Shown here: positions 34,863-45,699 of the stretch, in pieces
Position numbering within the stretch: the stretch's first letter is position 1
Layout: each line of letters starts with the position of its first letter
NCBI GenBank assembly: GCA_000697475.1
Contig: JNEU01001159.1
Span: 1 to 62,516, forward strand
Direction of reading: 5' to 3'
DNA from: Lichtheimia corymbifera B2541
Lineage: Eukaryota; Mucoromycota; Mucoromycetes; Mucorales; Lichtheimiaceae
DNA length: 62,516 nucleotides
Translations under genes and position numbers: made by a program
The notes under the pieces: generated by a model
Told to the model about the DNA's origin: nothing
Seen by the model: only the letters and a program-made list of their open reading frames with translations
The model's database searches: none

Positions 34863-36046
34863 ATGAGCTACCAACTTGTTGTTATGGAAAACCCCCTCCT
34901 GGACATCCAGGTTAACAATGCTGAGGAACTCCTTCAAAAGTACGACCTCAAGGCCAACGATGCCATCTTGGCTGACAGCAAGCACATGCCCATGTAAGTC
35001 TTTTTTTTTCTTGTAACGCTCTCATGCGAACCCCCCTCATCGATGATACTCAATGTTGACCCTCTCCATTGTATAGCTACGAAGAGATTGTTGACAAGTA
35101 CAAGGTTGTCTACGTTGCTGGTGGCGCTGCTCAAAACACTGCTCGTGGTGCTCAATATCTTTTGCCTGCCAACTCGACCGTGTACTTTGGTTGCGTTTCC
35201 AATGACAAGTACGCTGATACTCTCAAGGATGCTGCTGCTGCCGATGGTTTGCGTACCATTTACCAAATCAACGAAGAGGTTCCTACTGGTCTCTGTGCTG
35301 CATTGATCACTGGTCATAACCGGTAAGATGTCTATGGGGATGCAAAAGCAAAGGAGGGATGAGATGATCTTATACGTGTATATAGTTCGCTTTGCACCAA
35401 CCTTGCTGCTGCTGAAAAGTTCACTCTTGAGTTTATTGAAAAGCCCGAGAACTGGTCGATTGTTGAGAACGCAAAGTACTACTTTGTTGGTGGTTTCTTT
35501 ATCACTCACGATGGTGGCTACAACTCTTCTATCAAGCTTTCCGAGTATGCTGCTGCGAACAACAAGCCTTTTGCTTTGAACTTGAGTGCTCCTTTCCTTG
35601 CCCAATTCTTCAAGGAGCGTTTGGATGCCGTCCTCAAGAACGCTGATATCGTCTTTGGTAATGAGACTGAGGCTCGTACTTACTCTGAAGCCGCTGGCTG
35701 GGGTACCACCGATGTCAAGGAAATTGCCAAGAAGCTTTCTCAATTGCCCAAGGGCAACAACAACCCTCGCACTGTTGTCATTACTCAGGGTGCTGATGAA
35801 ACCGTCGTTGCTACTGGTGATAACGTGCAAGTCTTCCCCGTCCACAAGGTTGAGGATAAGGATATCGTCGATACCAATGGTGCTGGTGATGCATTCTGTG
35901 GTGGCTTCATGGGCTTGTATGCTCAAGGTATTCATGATGTGGCTCGCTGTGTCAAGGCTGGTCACTACCTTGCCAGTCTTTGCATCAAGCAAGTCGGCCC
36001 TACTTTCCCCAAGGTTGGCGAGCGTGAACCTCTTCCCGAGTTCTAA
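34863..36046 (+). CDS. ADO1: Adenosine kinase
   Basis: Phosphorylates adenosine to AMP, recycling adenosine released by the S-adenosylmethionine cycle. Exons 34863-34993, 35077-35322, 35386-36046 give 345 aa, the usual length (yeast Ado1 340). The N-terminus MENPLLDI, the VAGGAAQNTARGAQ substrate loop, FVGGFFITHDGG, and the PfkB signature DTNGAGDAFCGGF with catalytic Asp294 are all present. Codons are strongly biased to C/T third positions (GCT, GTC, AAG, CTC), more so than neighbouring genes, which suggests high expression. The start context (ACACACACCATGAGC) is A/C-rich, as in strongly translated fungal genes. Confidence 0.96.
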
Positions 36047-37332
36047 ACTCTCTTTTCATTTGGTTCAACCCGGCTATACACAGATCTTCTCCTTCGCCGC
36101 ACTCGTATCTTAAAATTTCATCCATATCACAATTGCCGTTTTGCTTGTCTTTTTTTTCTTGTACCATAAACCGTTTCAACACACACAATGTACAAATATA
36201 TAAACACGACTTCATATCCATACATAAGCAGTGTTTCCATATCACCCCTTGAATTCTTTCCTCCGTAAGCATTGCTGCACTTTTAGATCGGCGTCAACGT
36301 ATCTTTCAGGACAATGAGAATAATGAATATGCAATGTTTACAGCTTTTTTGCCATTGTTGTCTCTTTAACCCTCTCTCCCCCCAATTTCTCCTTTTAACC
36401 TGTTTCCTCCTCCTCCTCCTTAAAGGGTGGCGTTATTACAATAAAGGCATTCGCAAAAGCATTTGTCGTGTATTTATGTTCAACTCGCATGGGCCTCCTC
36501 GCATGGATCGATCCATGTAGCACATGTCGTTAGATAAGAAAAGAGTAGCCAGATAAAAGCACTTCTCCTTTTGGATCATGGAAATTCATCCCAACAAGGT
36601 ATATTACACACAATCATAATGCAGGCAAAAAATCGCGTGGTGACGACGATCATCTCGTGTGCAGAATATGTGTGCGTGCACACAATACAGATGCTGCTAC
36701 AGCGTTATACTGCTAAGTATTATCCAACACTTGAACGCTCGCCAAATGATGCCATTGCATCATGCTGCAAAGGGTCTGTCTCTTCTTTTTTATTTTACTC
36801 CTTGCTGCTGTAGCTGCAAGATGCGTTTTGATATGCTAAAGAGTGCATCAAAACGTGTATCTGTTGCAAGGAGGATGGTGAGTTTTGCACGTATATGTAT
36901 GTATGCAAGATGTTGCATTCGTTGATGGTGCTATTATGTGCAGGAGGAATGTTGGTAATGATGGGGAACGACGGCTCCTCCTCCTTCTATATGGTTGGAC
37001 CCTGACCAAAAAGTAAGGCATTGGGTGATCAAGGTCATCATCATCATCATCATTAGTCAACACACGCAGGTATAATTAGGATCCAACATGCGGATTGGTG
37101 TTATCCTGATGCACGGATGGGGTTGGGGGTGGGGTTGTCAGGTGTATATCGTATGGTGTTGAGGCCCTTTATTTTGGAAATTAGGAAATTGACGATGTAG
37201 TGAATGCATAAAGAAATCAAGAAGGCAAGTGCTCAAAAGACCCAACATGGAGCCGATCCATGCCTGGAACCATCAAGTGACCAAAGAAGCGTCAATAATA
37301 ATAAACCCTCTTTCCTTTTTCTCTTGTCAAGC
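36047..37332. other. Intergenic region, no gene seen
   Basis: CT-rich stretch 36362-36424, otherwise unique sequence with scattered stops on both strands. An ATC trinucleotide run lies at 37034-37054. Confidence 0.4.
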
Positions 37333-37668
37333 TTAACTCTGTCTTGTTGAAATGAAACCATGGGAAATGAAATATGGCTCCCGGGGCTTTTTTTTTTTTT
37401 TTTCTCTCTCCTTGAGGGTGGCGTTAGTTGTTGTGCTGTATGTGCGTATGGGCTGAAGCTGCCCTGGTGGTCTTTCCATATTCATATCAAGCACCGTGAA
37501 TGAATCCGAGAAACCTGACAGCTTTATGCCGACGACCATGTCATGTGTGACACGACATATCCCAACCGGTTCACCCAGCTTCTCCTCAGCCCTCTCTTTT
37601 ACTCCTTCCATGAAGGCCTGTCGGGAACTACTCCACCCCCTACATTGGACATGCGATTCATAATACAC
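37333..37668 (-). CDS. Hypothetical ORF with internal A16 run
   Basis: 111 codons, partly protein-like (FMEGVKERAEEKLGEPVGIC, then HDMVVGIKLSGFSDSF). On its coding strand it runs into a stretch of 16 A (37403-37388 read in reverse), giving a Lys run. No family recognised. It lies 146 bp downstream of the PX-PB1 gene stop on the same strand. It could be a small gene or a fragment with a poly-A-like tract; evidence is weak. Confidence 0.25.
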   Translation of the reverse strand: MYYESHVQCRGWSSSRQAFMEGVKERAEEKLGEPVGICRVTHDMVVGIKLSGFSDSFTVLDMNMERPPGQLQPIRTYSTTTNATLKEREKKKKKPREPYFISHGFISTRQS

Positions 37669-37814
37669 ACATGAGGTTTTTTTTTCTCATAGAGAAATAA
37701 TATCAAGGATTACATTATTTGTTGGGATGATCCGATATACAATAAATACATATGAACAAGGGAATGTGTTGGGGTATACAATACTACAGGGTCAAAAAGG
37801 AAAGAGAGAATTAT

Positions 37815-39161
37815 TTACAAAAGAGATGGGCGACGCCTTGTGGTGGGGTTATTTTTAGCAATGCAGCGAAGGGTGACCTTTTCATGCTGGCTCCAAAGTT
37901 TATCCATGGCAGCTCGGAGATCCTTGTCATCAGAGATAATGGTCATTCTATCACTGCGAGCGGAAAAACATGAGGCGGCACTCGTACCCGAGGAGCGTGC
38001 ATCATTGTACAGCAAGCAAAAGTCACTGGTAGGTAAACGCGTCGCAGGGTCGAGCGAGAACTTGAGCATAATACGTGATCGCAAGTCAGCCATGGATACC
38101 GTGCGTGGTACTTGGATGACGATAATATTGTCGACATCGTAAATGACCTTGATCTTGATGGTGCAGGACACACAAGAGGATGCTGAAATAGGACTACCAG
38201 GTGGTGTCGTAGTAGTTGTGCTGCTGTTGTTGCTGTCACAAGTACTGACACTATCACGGCTGCTGGTGGTAGAGGATCGGCTAATGGTGCTGCTATTACT
38301 GCCAATGCGACGTGGGGTTGAAAAAGATGGCATGATCATGCTGGCAATGGATGAAATGGTGGTGGCTGTTGATAGGCTAGGTTGTGGACAGGGGCTAAAA
38401 GCAGATGATGATGATAGGGGTGGTGATGATGGCGTTGTTGTTGTGGTCGTCGTCATCATGGATGGTGATGATGATAAGTAGGGGAAGGCTGCAGATGATG
38501 ATGTGCTGGGTTTTCTTTTCTTTTTAAAAGTTGAGATGGTGGTGCAGCTTTGGCTGGATGTCATTTGTTGGTTATTGGATGATGTTGCTCTTGCACGCAA
38601 GCGCTGCCATGTTGAAGGAGATGAATCCAGTGTCGGCATCGGATCGGTCATTACGGAACAAAGCTGCACCTTGCTGCTACGGCGGTCATGCGACTGCTGT
38701 CCAAAAAATTCAAGCACCGGTAATGATTGAGCAATGGATGCTGGCAAGCGAAATAGCTGATACAAAAACTTTTCAAGATCGGTACGTCGTTGTAATTGTC
38801 GCTTGGCTTGATTATGCAACAAGTGAATACGCTTGCTACTGCTATGGCTGCTCAATTTGGGAATGCTTGGTCCACCTTGATGGCGACTCGAGCGTGTGTT
38901 GGCAGTAGTGAGTGGTGGAAATGCTTCATGCAGTCGTTGTGAGAGTTGAACAAAGTCTTCGTATCGACGAGCAATCGAATATGGCTGACGAGCAACAGCC
39001 TTGATGCCCACAGGGACCCCATTCACATAACGAATATCGGTTTGTTGAGGAATGACTCGCACAGTGAACCACACCTTTTGGTCAATTTGCTTTTCAGCAA
39101 TGACGAGCGCTTGATGTATGGGTGGAGCGAGCTTAAATGGTGTATACCGCTTACTACACAT
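37815..39161 (-). CDS. PX-PB1 adaptor protein (Bem1/p40phox-like, no SH3)
   Basis: Single exon, 448 aa. Residues ~10-155 form a PX phosphoinositide-binding domain: VWFTVRVIP, then the RRYEDFVQLSQRL motif with the lipid-binding Arg, the basic HNQAKRQLQRRTDLEKFL helix and LPVLEFF. Residues ~160-345 are a disordered Ser/Thr linker. The C-terminus (~350-440) is a PB1 domain, with KIKVIYDVDNIIVIQVPR and an OPCA-type acidic motif around DDKDLRAAMD. No SH3 domain is visible, unlike Bem1/Scd2 and p40phox. Likely a membrane-recruited scaffold for Cdc24-type or NADPH-oxidase-type PB1 partners; which one is not known. Confidence 0.85.
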   Translation of the reverse strand: MCSKRYTPFKLAPPIHQALVIAEKQIDQKVWFTVRVIPQQTDIRYVNGVPVGIKAVARQPYSIARRYEDFVQLSQRLHEAFPPLTTANTRSSRHQGGPSIPKLSSHSSSKRIHLLHNQAKRQLQRRTDLEKFLYQLFRLPASIAQSLPVLEFFGQQSHDRRSSKVQLCSVMTDPMPTLDSSPSTWQRLRARATSSNNQQMTSSQSCTTISTFKKKRKPSTSSSAAFPYLSSSPSMMTTTTTTTPSSPPLSSSSAFSPCPQPSLSTATTISSIASMIMPSFSTPRRIGSNSSTISRSSTTSSRDSVSTCDSNNSSTTTTTPPGSPISASSCVSCTIKIKVIYDVDNIIVIQVPRTVSMADLRSRIMLKFSLDPATRLPTSDFCLLYNDARSSGTSAASCFSARSDRMTIISDDKDLRAAMDKLWSQHEKVTLRCIAKNNPTTRRRPSLL

Positions 39162-42100
39162 GTGTGGGATTATTGTGTGTGTGAAAGGAAAAAATAAAGG
39201 AGCACAGACAAAAATGAGCTTTTGGAAAAGAAAGTAATGCAGAATAGTAATGTGGCAAGGATCATCTTGGTGCCCTTTTTATATCAGTCGGGAGGTGGCC
39301 TACGTATGGAAAATCCTCACTTGCATCAAATCGGATGGGCTGGCTTAATTTGTATATGCGAAAGAGTTGGGGGAGTTATCAACACAGGGACGAAAAAAGG
39401 AGATTGGGGGTGCAACACACAAAAAGTGTGGGGGGAGAGAGAGATGATGCATGAAAGACGGACCACAAAGAAGGAGCTGGTGATGATGGGGAGGATTTTT
39501 AGAGTTGATGTGTTTGACATGCATCATCCCAATACACGGCACACACACACACGCTCGTATCACTGTTAATCCTCCACAAAGGATCATCTCTTTTCTAAAG
39601 TAGATCCTCCACCTGATGATGATCAACAAGAAAGATCGGCTATGTTGCTGATATGACCACACAAAGTTGGCATATTCTTGCGATATCATGGATGATGTAC
39701 AGCAATGAGCCAATGTTCCAGATTCTTAGGGAGTGGGAAAGTGGAGGAGGAGATTACTACTACTAACACTGATATGCCTATCGTAAGCGAGACACATGTG
39801 CATGCGTCATGCATCACCCAACCCACACACACGCACACGCACACTCACATACCTTTCAAGTTATCCACTTTCTATACACGAGCCTGATGGTAGCATGGAA
39901 CGAAGCGCATTGGGCGCACTGCAGCACACAAGCACAAAACATACTCTTTTCCTTCATCTTGACTCCCTCTCTCTTTTCTTTGAATAACTCACTCATAGCA
40001 CTTTATTCCAATAATTAATCATGCTTACGCTCTTTAGGATAACAGAGCCAAAGCATATTTTAAAAAGTCATGGTGTTTTGGAAATGAAGAACATTGGCTT
40101 CCCCCCTGGATCATTTGTTTGCTTTCGGGAAGAACACGCGTATCCATATTTGTATACCAAACGCACAGCACGCACCTTGGTTACACAAACCAACTTGTGT
40201 CCAAATGATCAAAGCACTCTCACAGCCAACCTTGTTTGGTTCATTTCCTCTGTCTCTCTTGATCATCCCTTTAGCCCTTTTTTACTGCTGCATGCAAAAT
40301 GAAAACCACCTTAACACCTATCATCGCGTCATGTATTACCATCATTGCTCGGTTACCATAACCGGCTCCTCACTCTGCTGGTGCAACTGCTGTCAATAAG
40401 ACAAAGGAGGAGAGCATTACTTGTTCACCCTTGATTGTCGCAAATCGAGCTGTGACGTTGCTTTGCTCTGCATAATGTTTGTGTATCAACTTTGACAATG
40501 AAAGGCCAACCTTTCAAAGTGCGTGTGTGATAGTGCATGTGATGTGCGTGCATATGCTACTACACAACCATGATGGTGGTGTTTTTGTTGTTCACCAGCA
40601 GCAGCAGCAATGTGTACCGCTGTAATGTGTGTGCGTACGTGCGTGTGTGTTGTTATTGTGGGGTTTTTTTGGGGGAGGTGATCGAGACATGTGTTGCGTG
40701 AAAAGCTTAAGCACGCTCATTGAAAGCACACTTATTGATCCATTCGGAGCCGGACGTGCATTACATGTACTGTCTCCCCAAATCATCGAGAATGGGTATA
40801 ATGAAAAAGGACATGCGGTGTTTGTTGTATTACATGTCATCACCTGTTATTTTCTTCTTTCATCATCAACAGGAACAACCGCTGCTTTGTAAGCGACGTG
40901 CATGGTAATACTAGTGTGTGTGTGGGATGATGCTGCATCTCAATTGCATACGTAGAATTCAGATCCCATTACGCTGGTGATACCGTTATTTGGTACAACC
41001 CAGAAAAGGGCGGTCTGCAAGATAAAGGATGGTTTAGCACAGACAACGCTCGGTCCAGACACACCCCATCATTGACATAATGAAACGCTATTACCATTCT
41101 ACAGAGTATGCATGTTTATTTTGACACTGAAACAAGTGTACTTGCTAACATCCGCCACCCATTTCATTATCTCTTGTACGTGTTTCACATTGATGATTTG
41201 CTTTTTAACCTTTAACAAGAACAATGAAAATGGTGGCAAATCAACAAAGGCTGATCTTGCAATATCCAATCGGTTCTACCATCACCACCATGACACTGCA
41301 ACAAAATGAACAAAACTTTGATAGATACACAAACACACACAGACGCCCAGGTTATGCAGTTAGGATTGCTATAGATGATATGTAGGAGTTGATCTTCCTT
41401 TGGGGGAGAATGTGTGTGAGAGACTCTTTGGGGCGTCGATAATAGGAAGGGAGGCGAAAAGAAGTTGATGGGCTGTGCTCCAAAAAGTTATCCCCAGATT
41501 CGTAACCAGCGAGCAAGTTTACGTCAAGCTGCATGAAGCCATGTGCTGCTATCTTTGTACATAACAATTGGGTCGTGCGTGCGTGTTGCCTACCATGTTT
41601 CCACTTTCCTCTTTTCCTTTGTACACTTGAATCATGAATACAACGATCCTTTTCATTTATGAATGGGCATCATCATGTTGGATTTATTCAAATCGGGTGG
41701 ATATGTATGTATCATCAGCATCATAAGGAGAGGTAGAGAAATTGGTTGTGCAACAAAGGAGGAGTGTGGGGGTGGGCTGAACTTGTTGTCAATTGACATC
41801 CGTTGATGAATTACGTATGCACTAACAAAAGGAGACAAAGAATATGGATCGGACGTACAACTGCTTTGCTAGAGGAGCCAAGTGTATCGAGATCTTCTTG
41901 AGTCTCGAACCACCGTGCGACATGCAGGTGATGACGACGACGGCAACGACGACAAGTGCTTCGTTCCTGATGATCTTGCCTTTTCTTTCATGCATCCGCT
42001 ATCGTTGCACCAGCAACGACAAGTCTAATGTCACTGATGTTTCAGAACTAACATTGCAGCAAATCATCTTTTATCGAGATCTTCTTTGTCAGGCACGTCA

Positions 42101-42477
42101 GCATTTTATGATATCACCACTTTCCTCATACAGCATACTATGGCATTCATCAACAACCTTTTTTCGCTCCTCGGTCTGCTTGATGTGGATGGCAGTATTT
42201 TATTAATCTGTAACAACATCGATCTTCCTTTTTACGTCATGATGTGGTGGTGGTCTTTTTCTGGGAAATAAACCATGTGCATTATATTCACACGACGTCA
42301 TGGAACCTCCTTCAAAATGTGATAACCCAGGGCATGTTTTATTTGAGTAAGGATGCATAGGTGTTGAATTTCTATGTAATGGATGTATGCCAGCATGATA
42401 GGATGAGGTTGGTTGATGCTCCGCGTGTCTTTGTTGTACCTTGCTGGAGACCGCGATCACTTGTTCTTTGACCGAAT
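39162..42477. other. 3.3-kb gene-poor region
   Basis: No gene I can support. Contains a CA/GT tract at 39538-39552 and 39824-39846, GT-rich 40626-40650, and AC-rich 41329-41342. Small open frames (for example 40021-40302, 41844-42206) have no motif and no plausible exon partners. Confidence 0.4.
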
Positions 42478-44641
42478 ATGACAACTGGTGCTGGAGAAAT
42501 CATACCCTTTGTCCATTACTATTGTGCATGTCCCGATCTCAATACCACGCCTCAACCCACCGATCCACAAAGGTCGCCTGATGTCGGTTTGAAAAAGGAC
42601 GCCGTTGACGATGCCAAGAGTATCGGTCCCAGTAGCGCCAGTACCAGCACCAGCAGCAACCATCACAAGGAGCATAATATCGATGCATCGACCACTGGCT
42701 ACCATTTACTCTCGCGTAAAGCATCCAACTATCTATACCCGCTCTCGAGATTGTACTTTTGCGAAGATTGCCACCAAATCCGTTGTCCGTCGTGTGTCCA
42801 AGACGAAATAATGTCATATTACTGCCCCAACTGCTTATTCGAGGTAAGCTCTATCATCAGCCATCCTATGCATGTCCCATCTCATTTTTCGATAAAAAGG
42901 TGCCCACAGCGAGCGTCAAGAGTGAAAAGAATCGGTAAGGAAGGATGGCCCCGAAAGAAAAGGGATGGATAGGTTACTAACATTAGGATATAGATGTGCC
43001 CGTAACTGCTTCCAATGTCCCATATGCCAAAACACGTTATCCGTCGTTGCTGCCCAAGAACCAACCCCATCCAGTACACCTGCCACTGCCGGTCCTTATT
43101 TCCTCTTTTGCAATGTATGTCGATGGAATTCTAAAGAAGTCAACATGACATTTGAAAAACCTACCAGTTTGGCATGTAAGTTTCATAATATGCGGATGAT
43201 ACAAGGTGATCAAGCTGATATGCTATTTAGTGCAACTACAAAAGACGGAGGAAGCATTACCAGACGCCAAAGAGTTTGACCATCTCAAAGAACATTTTGA
43301 AAAGCATTTGCGACTTAATCCACCACCGCCACTTCCGCCTAGCTTGTTATCACTCTCCAGTCCTGGCGCTTTCAGCAAATTGATGGGAACCATGTCGAAT
43401 CCGCATTCACAAGCTCAGGGCAAACTTGATGATATCGACACATATGAACCCAGTGTCCAAGTACCGGATGATGATCTCAAACTCGTGGATAAACTCATGA
43501 CGCTTCGCAATGTGGATGAGAGTAAGCTCTGGAAAAGAAAATGGGACCCGTGAGTTGTTGAGAGAACTGATGAATTTGTATCTAGTCTCCACTTTACGAC
43601 AACGTTCAAGCCAACTACATAATCAGCCTTATCTACGCAAGTAAGTTATTCATGATTTGGACAATGGAGAGAGAAAAAGCAAAACGACTGATCATGTAAT
43701 CATAGGGATATCCACCCACAACGTATCCATCTTAGCATCAAGCGATCAAAGCGTTGCAGGACATGCAGACACATCCTCATTCGTCCAGAACAAAAGGCCC
43801 AAATCACTCGATTCAAAATCAAGTTGGTTGCCATGTAAGTTACCCCCACTCTACCACTTTTGATCAACCAGTCGCTTATATGTATACACACACACGCAGG
43901 AATTACATCCCCAATATCACCATTGTGAAACTACCTCGCAAGACATGGCCACTCCACGTCGGCATTCCTACTCAATTTGTGCTAAAGTTCACCAATCCTC
44001 TGTATGAAGAAATGAGTGTTACGCTGGCGACTCCACAACAACATAAAAAGTCTGCCATGGGTCTTGGTGCAACAACGGCTGAAGTGGAAGAACAAGACCA
44101 AGAGACAACGCCTGAAGGACCCAAGGTGGGTGGCAAGGTGACGATCCTCTCGCCTCATTTCAAGGTTGGTGCATACAACGAAATGATGGAGTATGACGAT
44201 GAGATATACCCTACGGGTCCCAGTAGCCGTAGCCGTTCTGGATTCTCGGCTGGTTTGTCATCTTCTTGGGCAGATGGTGTGCATGAAAAGAAGAATAATT
44301 ATACCAGCATTATCGTGGAAGTGATCCCTGAAGAAGCGGGTGAATTCAAGGTAAGATACAAACAAGCTTTATGGATACACATTATTTTATTCATTCATGC
44401 ACGTTGTTTTTAGTTTCCATTGCTTGTGACCTACAATTACAGATCAGGACAAGACCGCATGGATGCATCATCAGGTGATATTGATGAGGAGGATATCGAG
44501 GATATGGATGTGGATGATAGTACGGATGGTGGATCTCGGAAAGCCAACTCGTCAATGCGATTAGATGATGATCGGATCAAGAGCTATTCGTTTTGGTGTT
44601 TGATCGGCCTAGGTCAAGTCGTTTCGGATGCCGAGAAGTAA
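42478..44641 (+). CDS. Dynactin subunit 4 (p62)
   Basis: Component of the pointed-end complex of dynactin, the cofactor of cytoplasmic dynein. Eight exons 42478-42843, 42900-42934, 42994-43175, 43231-43521, 43586-43640, 43706-43834, 43900-44350, 44414-44641 give 578 aa. The Cys-rich N-terminal zinc-binding region is intact: CEDC, CPSC, YYCPNCLFEV, then after two splices VKSEKNRCARNCFQCPIC and FCNVC. Later family blocks are LRQRSSQ, the basic CxxC motif (RCRTCRHILIRPEQK), FKIKLVAMNYIP and the C-terminal FWCLIGLG. Residues 25-65 form a Ser/Thr-rich insertion. A long acidic stretch near the C-terminus (GDIDEEDIEDMDVDD) is typical of lower-conservation loops. Confidence 0.93.
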
Positions 44642-44745
44642 ACCTCAATCTATCGATCCCATTGCCTCTTTACACACACATATATATTTATACTCAAGAT
44701 CCACTTTTTACATACGGAATCCCGGTTTATTAAACAACTGCTTGA

Positions 44746-45288
44746 CTATTTGGTGACCATTTGGATATTGTGCTTCTTTTGGAATTCTTGAAATTCTTGT
44801 TCCTTGCGTTTGTAAGATTGCAATAATGATTGGATAACTTGTTGAATCTATTATATTATAAAAGACATTAATATAGTTGAGGTGCGGGGCAGGAGTAGGG
44901 GAGAGATAGGAACACATACGCCATTGTAGTTTGTTTGAAGAGCTGGGAGGACTTCCTTGACAGTGCGCTCGACTAGAACACCACCCACCATACGGAAACA
45001 CTTGCGATCAGGTTCGAGAGGCGAGATGCTGTCAATCACAAGCCTAGATAGATGACATATTAGTCGAATAAAGAGAATCGGTTGCATGACGACGCGTCGA
45101 TGTTTACTTGTGTTCTTCGACCTCGGATTCCAACTCGCCGACCTTTTGTGCCAGCTGCTGCAATTCATTCTTGTACTTGTTATACTGTGGATGCAAGCGT
45201 TAGTCAAGGTCTCAATGCGTATACACTCAATGACACTTGCTTGTTGGGTAATCTCGGCTTCCGATGGCTTTTTGCTCGATGAGGACAT
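44746..45288 (-). CDS. GIM4: Prefoldin subunit 2
   Basis: Beta-type subunit of the hexameric co-chaperone that delivers nascent actin and tubulin to CCT. Four exons (minus) 45288-45241, 45184-45108, 45043-44920, 44847-44746 give 116 aa, standard for the family. Two coiled-coil helices flank the beta-hairpin signature: YNKYKNELQQLAQKVGELE, then RKCFRMVGGVLVERTVKEVL. Intron 1 uses a GC donor (rc of 45240-45239); a GT donor keeping the frame does not exist there. Converges with dynactin p62 (104 bp between stops). Confidence 0.93.
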
Positions 45289-45699
45289 GGTGAGGAGAGG
45301 GAGTGGCTGACAGGTGAGTAACGACGAGATAATGCTGTCATGAAATGGACTATCCTCGTGCATGCTTTTCAAGCTCCACGGCCCACCCAAAGGCTGAATC
45401 CTCGATTTTTTACACTCGATTCTTCACGTAATTTAGACTCATCCCCACCACCACGTACACTCTGATACATTTAGCAAATATAAAAGTAAAGCTTTTCATT
45501 ATTGTGCATTGGTTTGGGTATCTGCTTTAATGTTGGTATACAAAGATGGGTTGTGTTGGCTATATACAATAACAGATTTTGCAAGTGTACACGCTGTTCT
45601 CTCTTACCTTAGCGGTCGAGTTACAGCGTCGGATGAATGCAGTTTTATGTGTGGATGGTGGTATTGAGTTTTCAGAGTGGTGTCTTCAAGGCAACGCGA
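45289..45699. other. Intergenic, no gene seen
   Basis: Prefoldin promoter side and VAC14 3' side. Nothing else recognised. Confidence 0.4.

Noticed and set aside
39162..42477. tRNA, 5S rRNA or snRNA genes in the large intergenic gaps
   Set aside because: I looked for T-loop-like GGTTCRANNCC and B-box patterns on both strands and found none in a believable cloverleaf. A tRNAscan run would be decisive.
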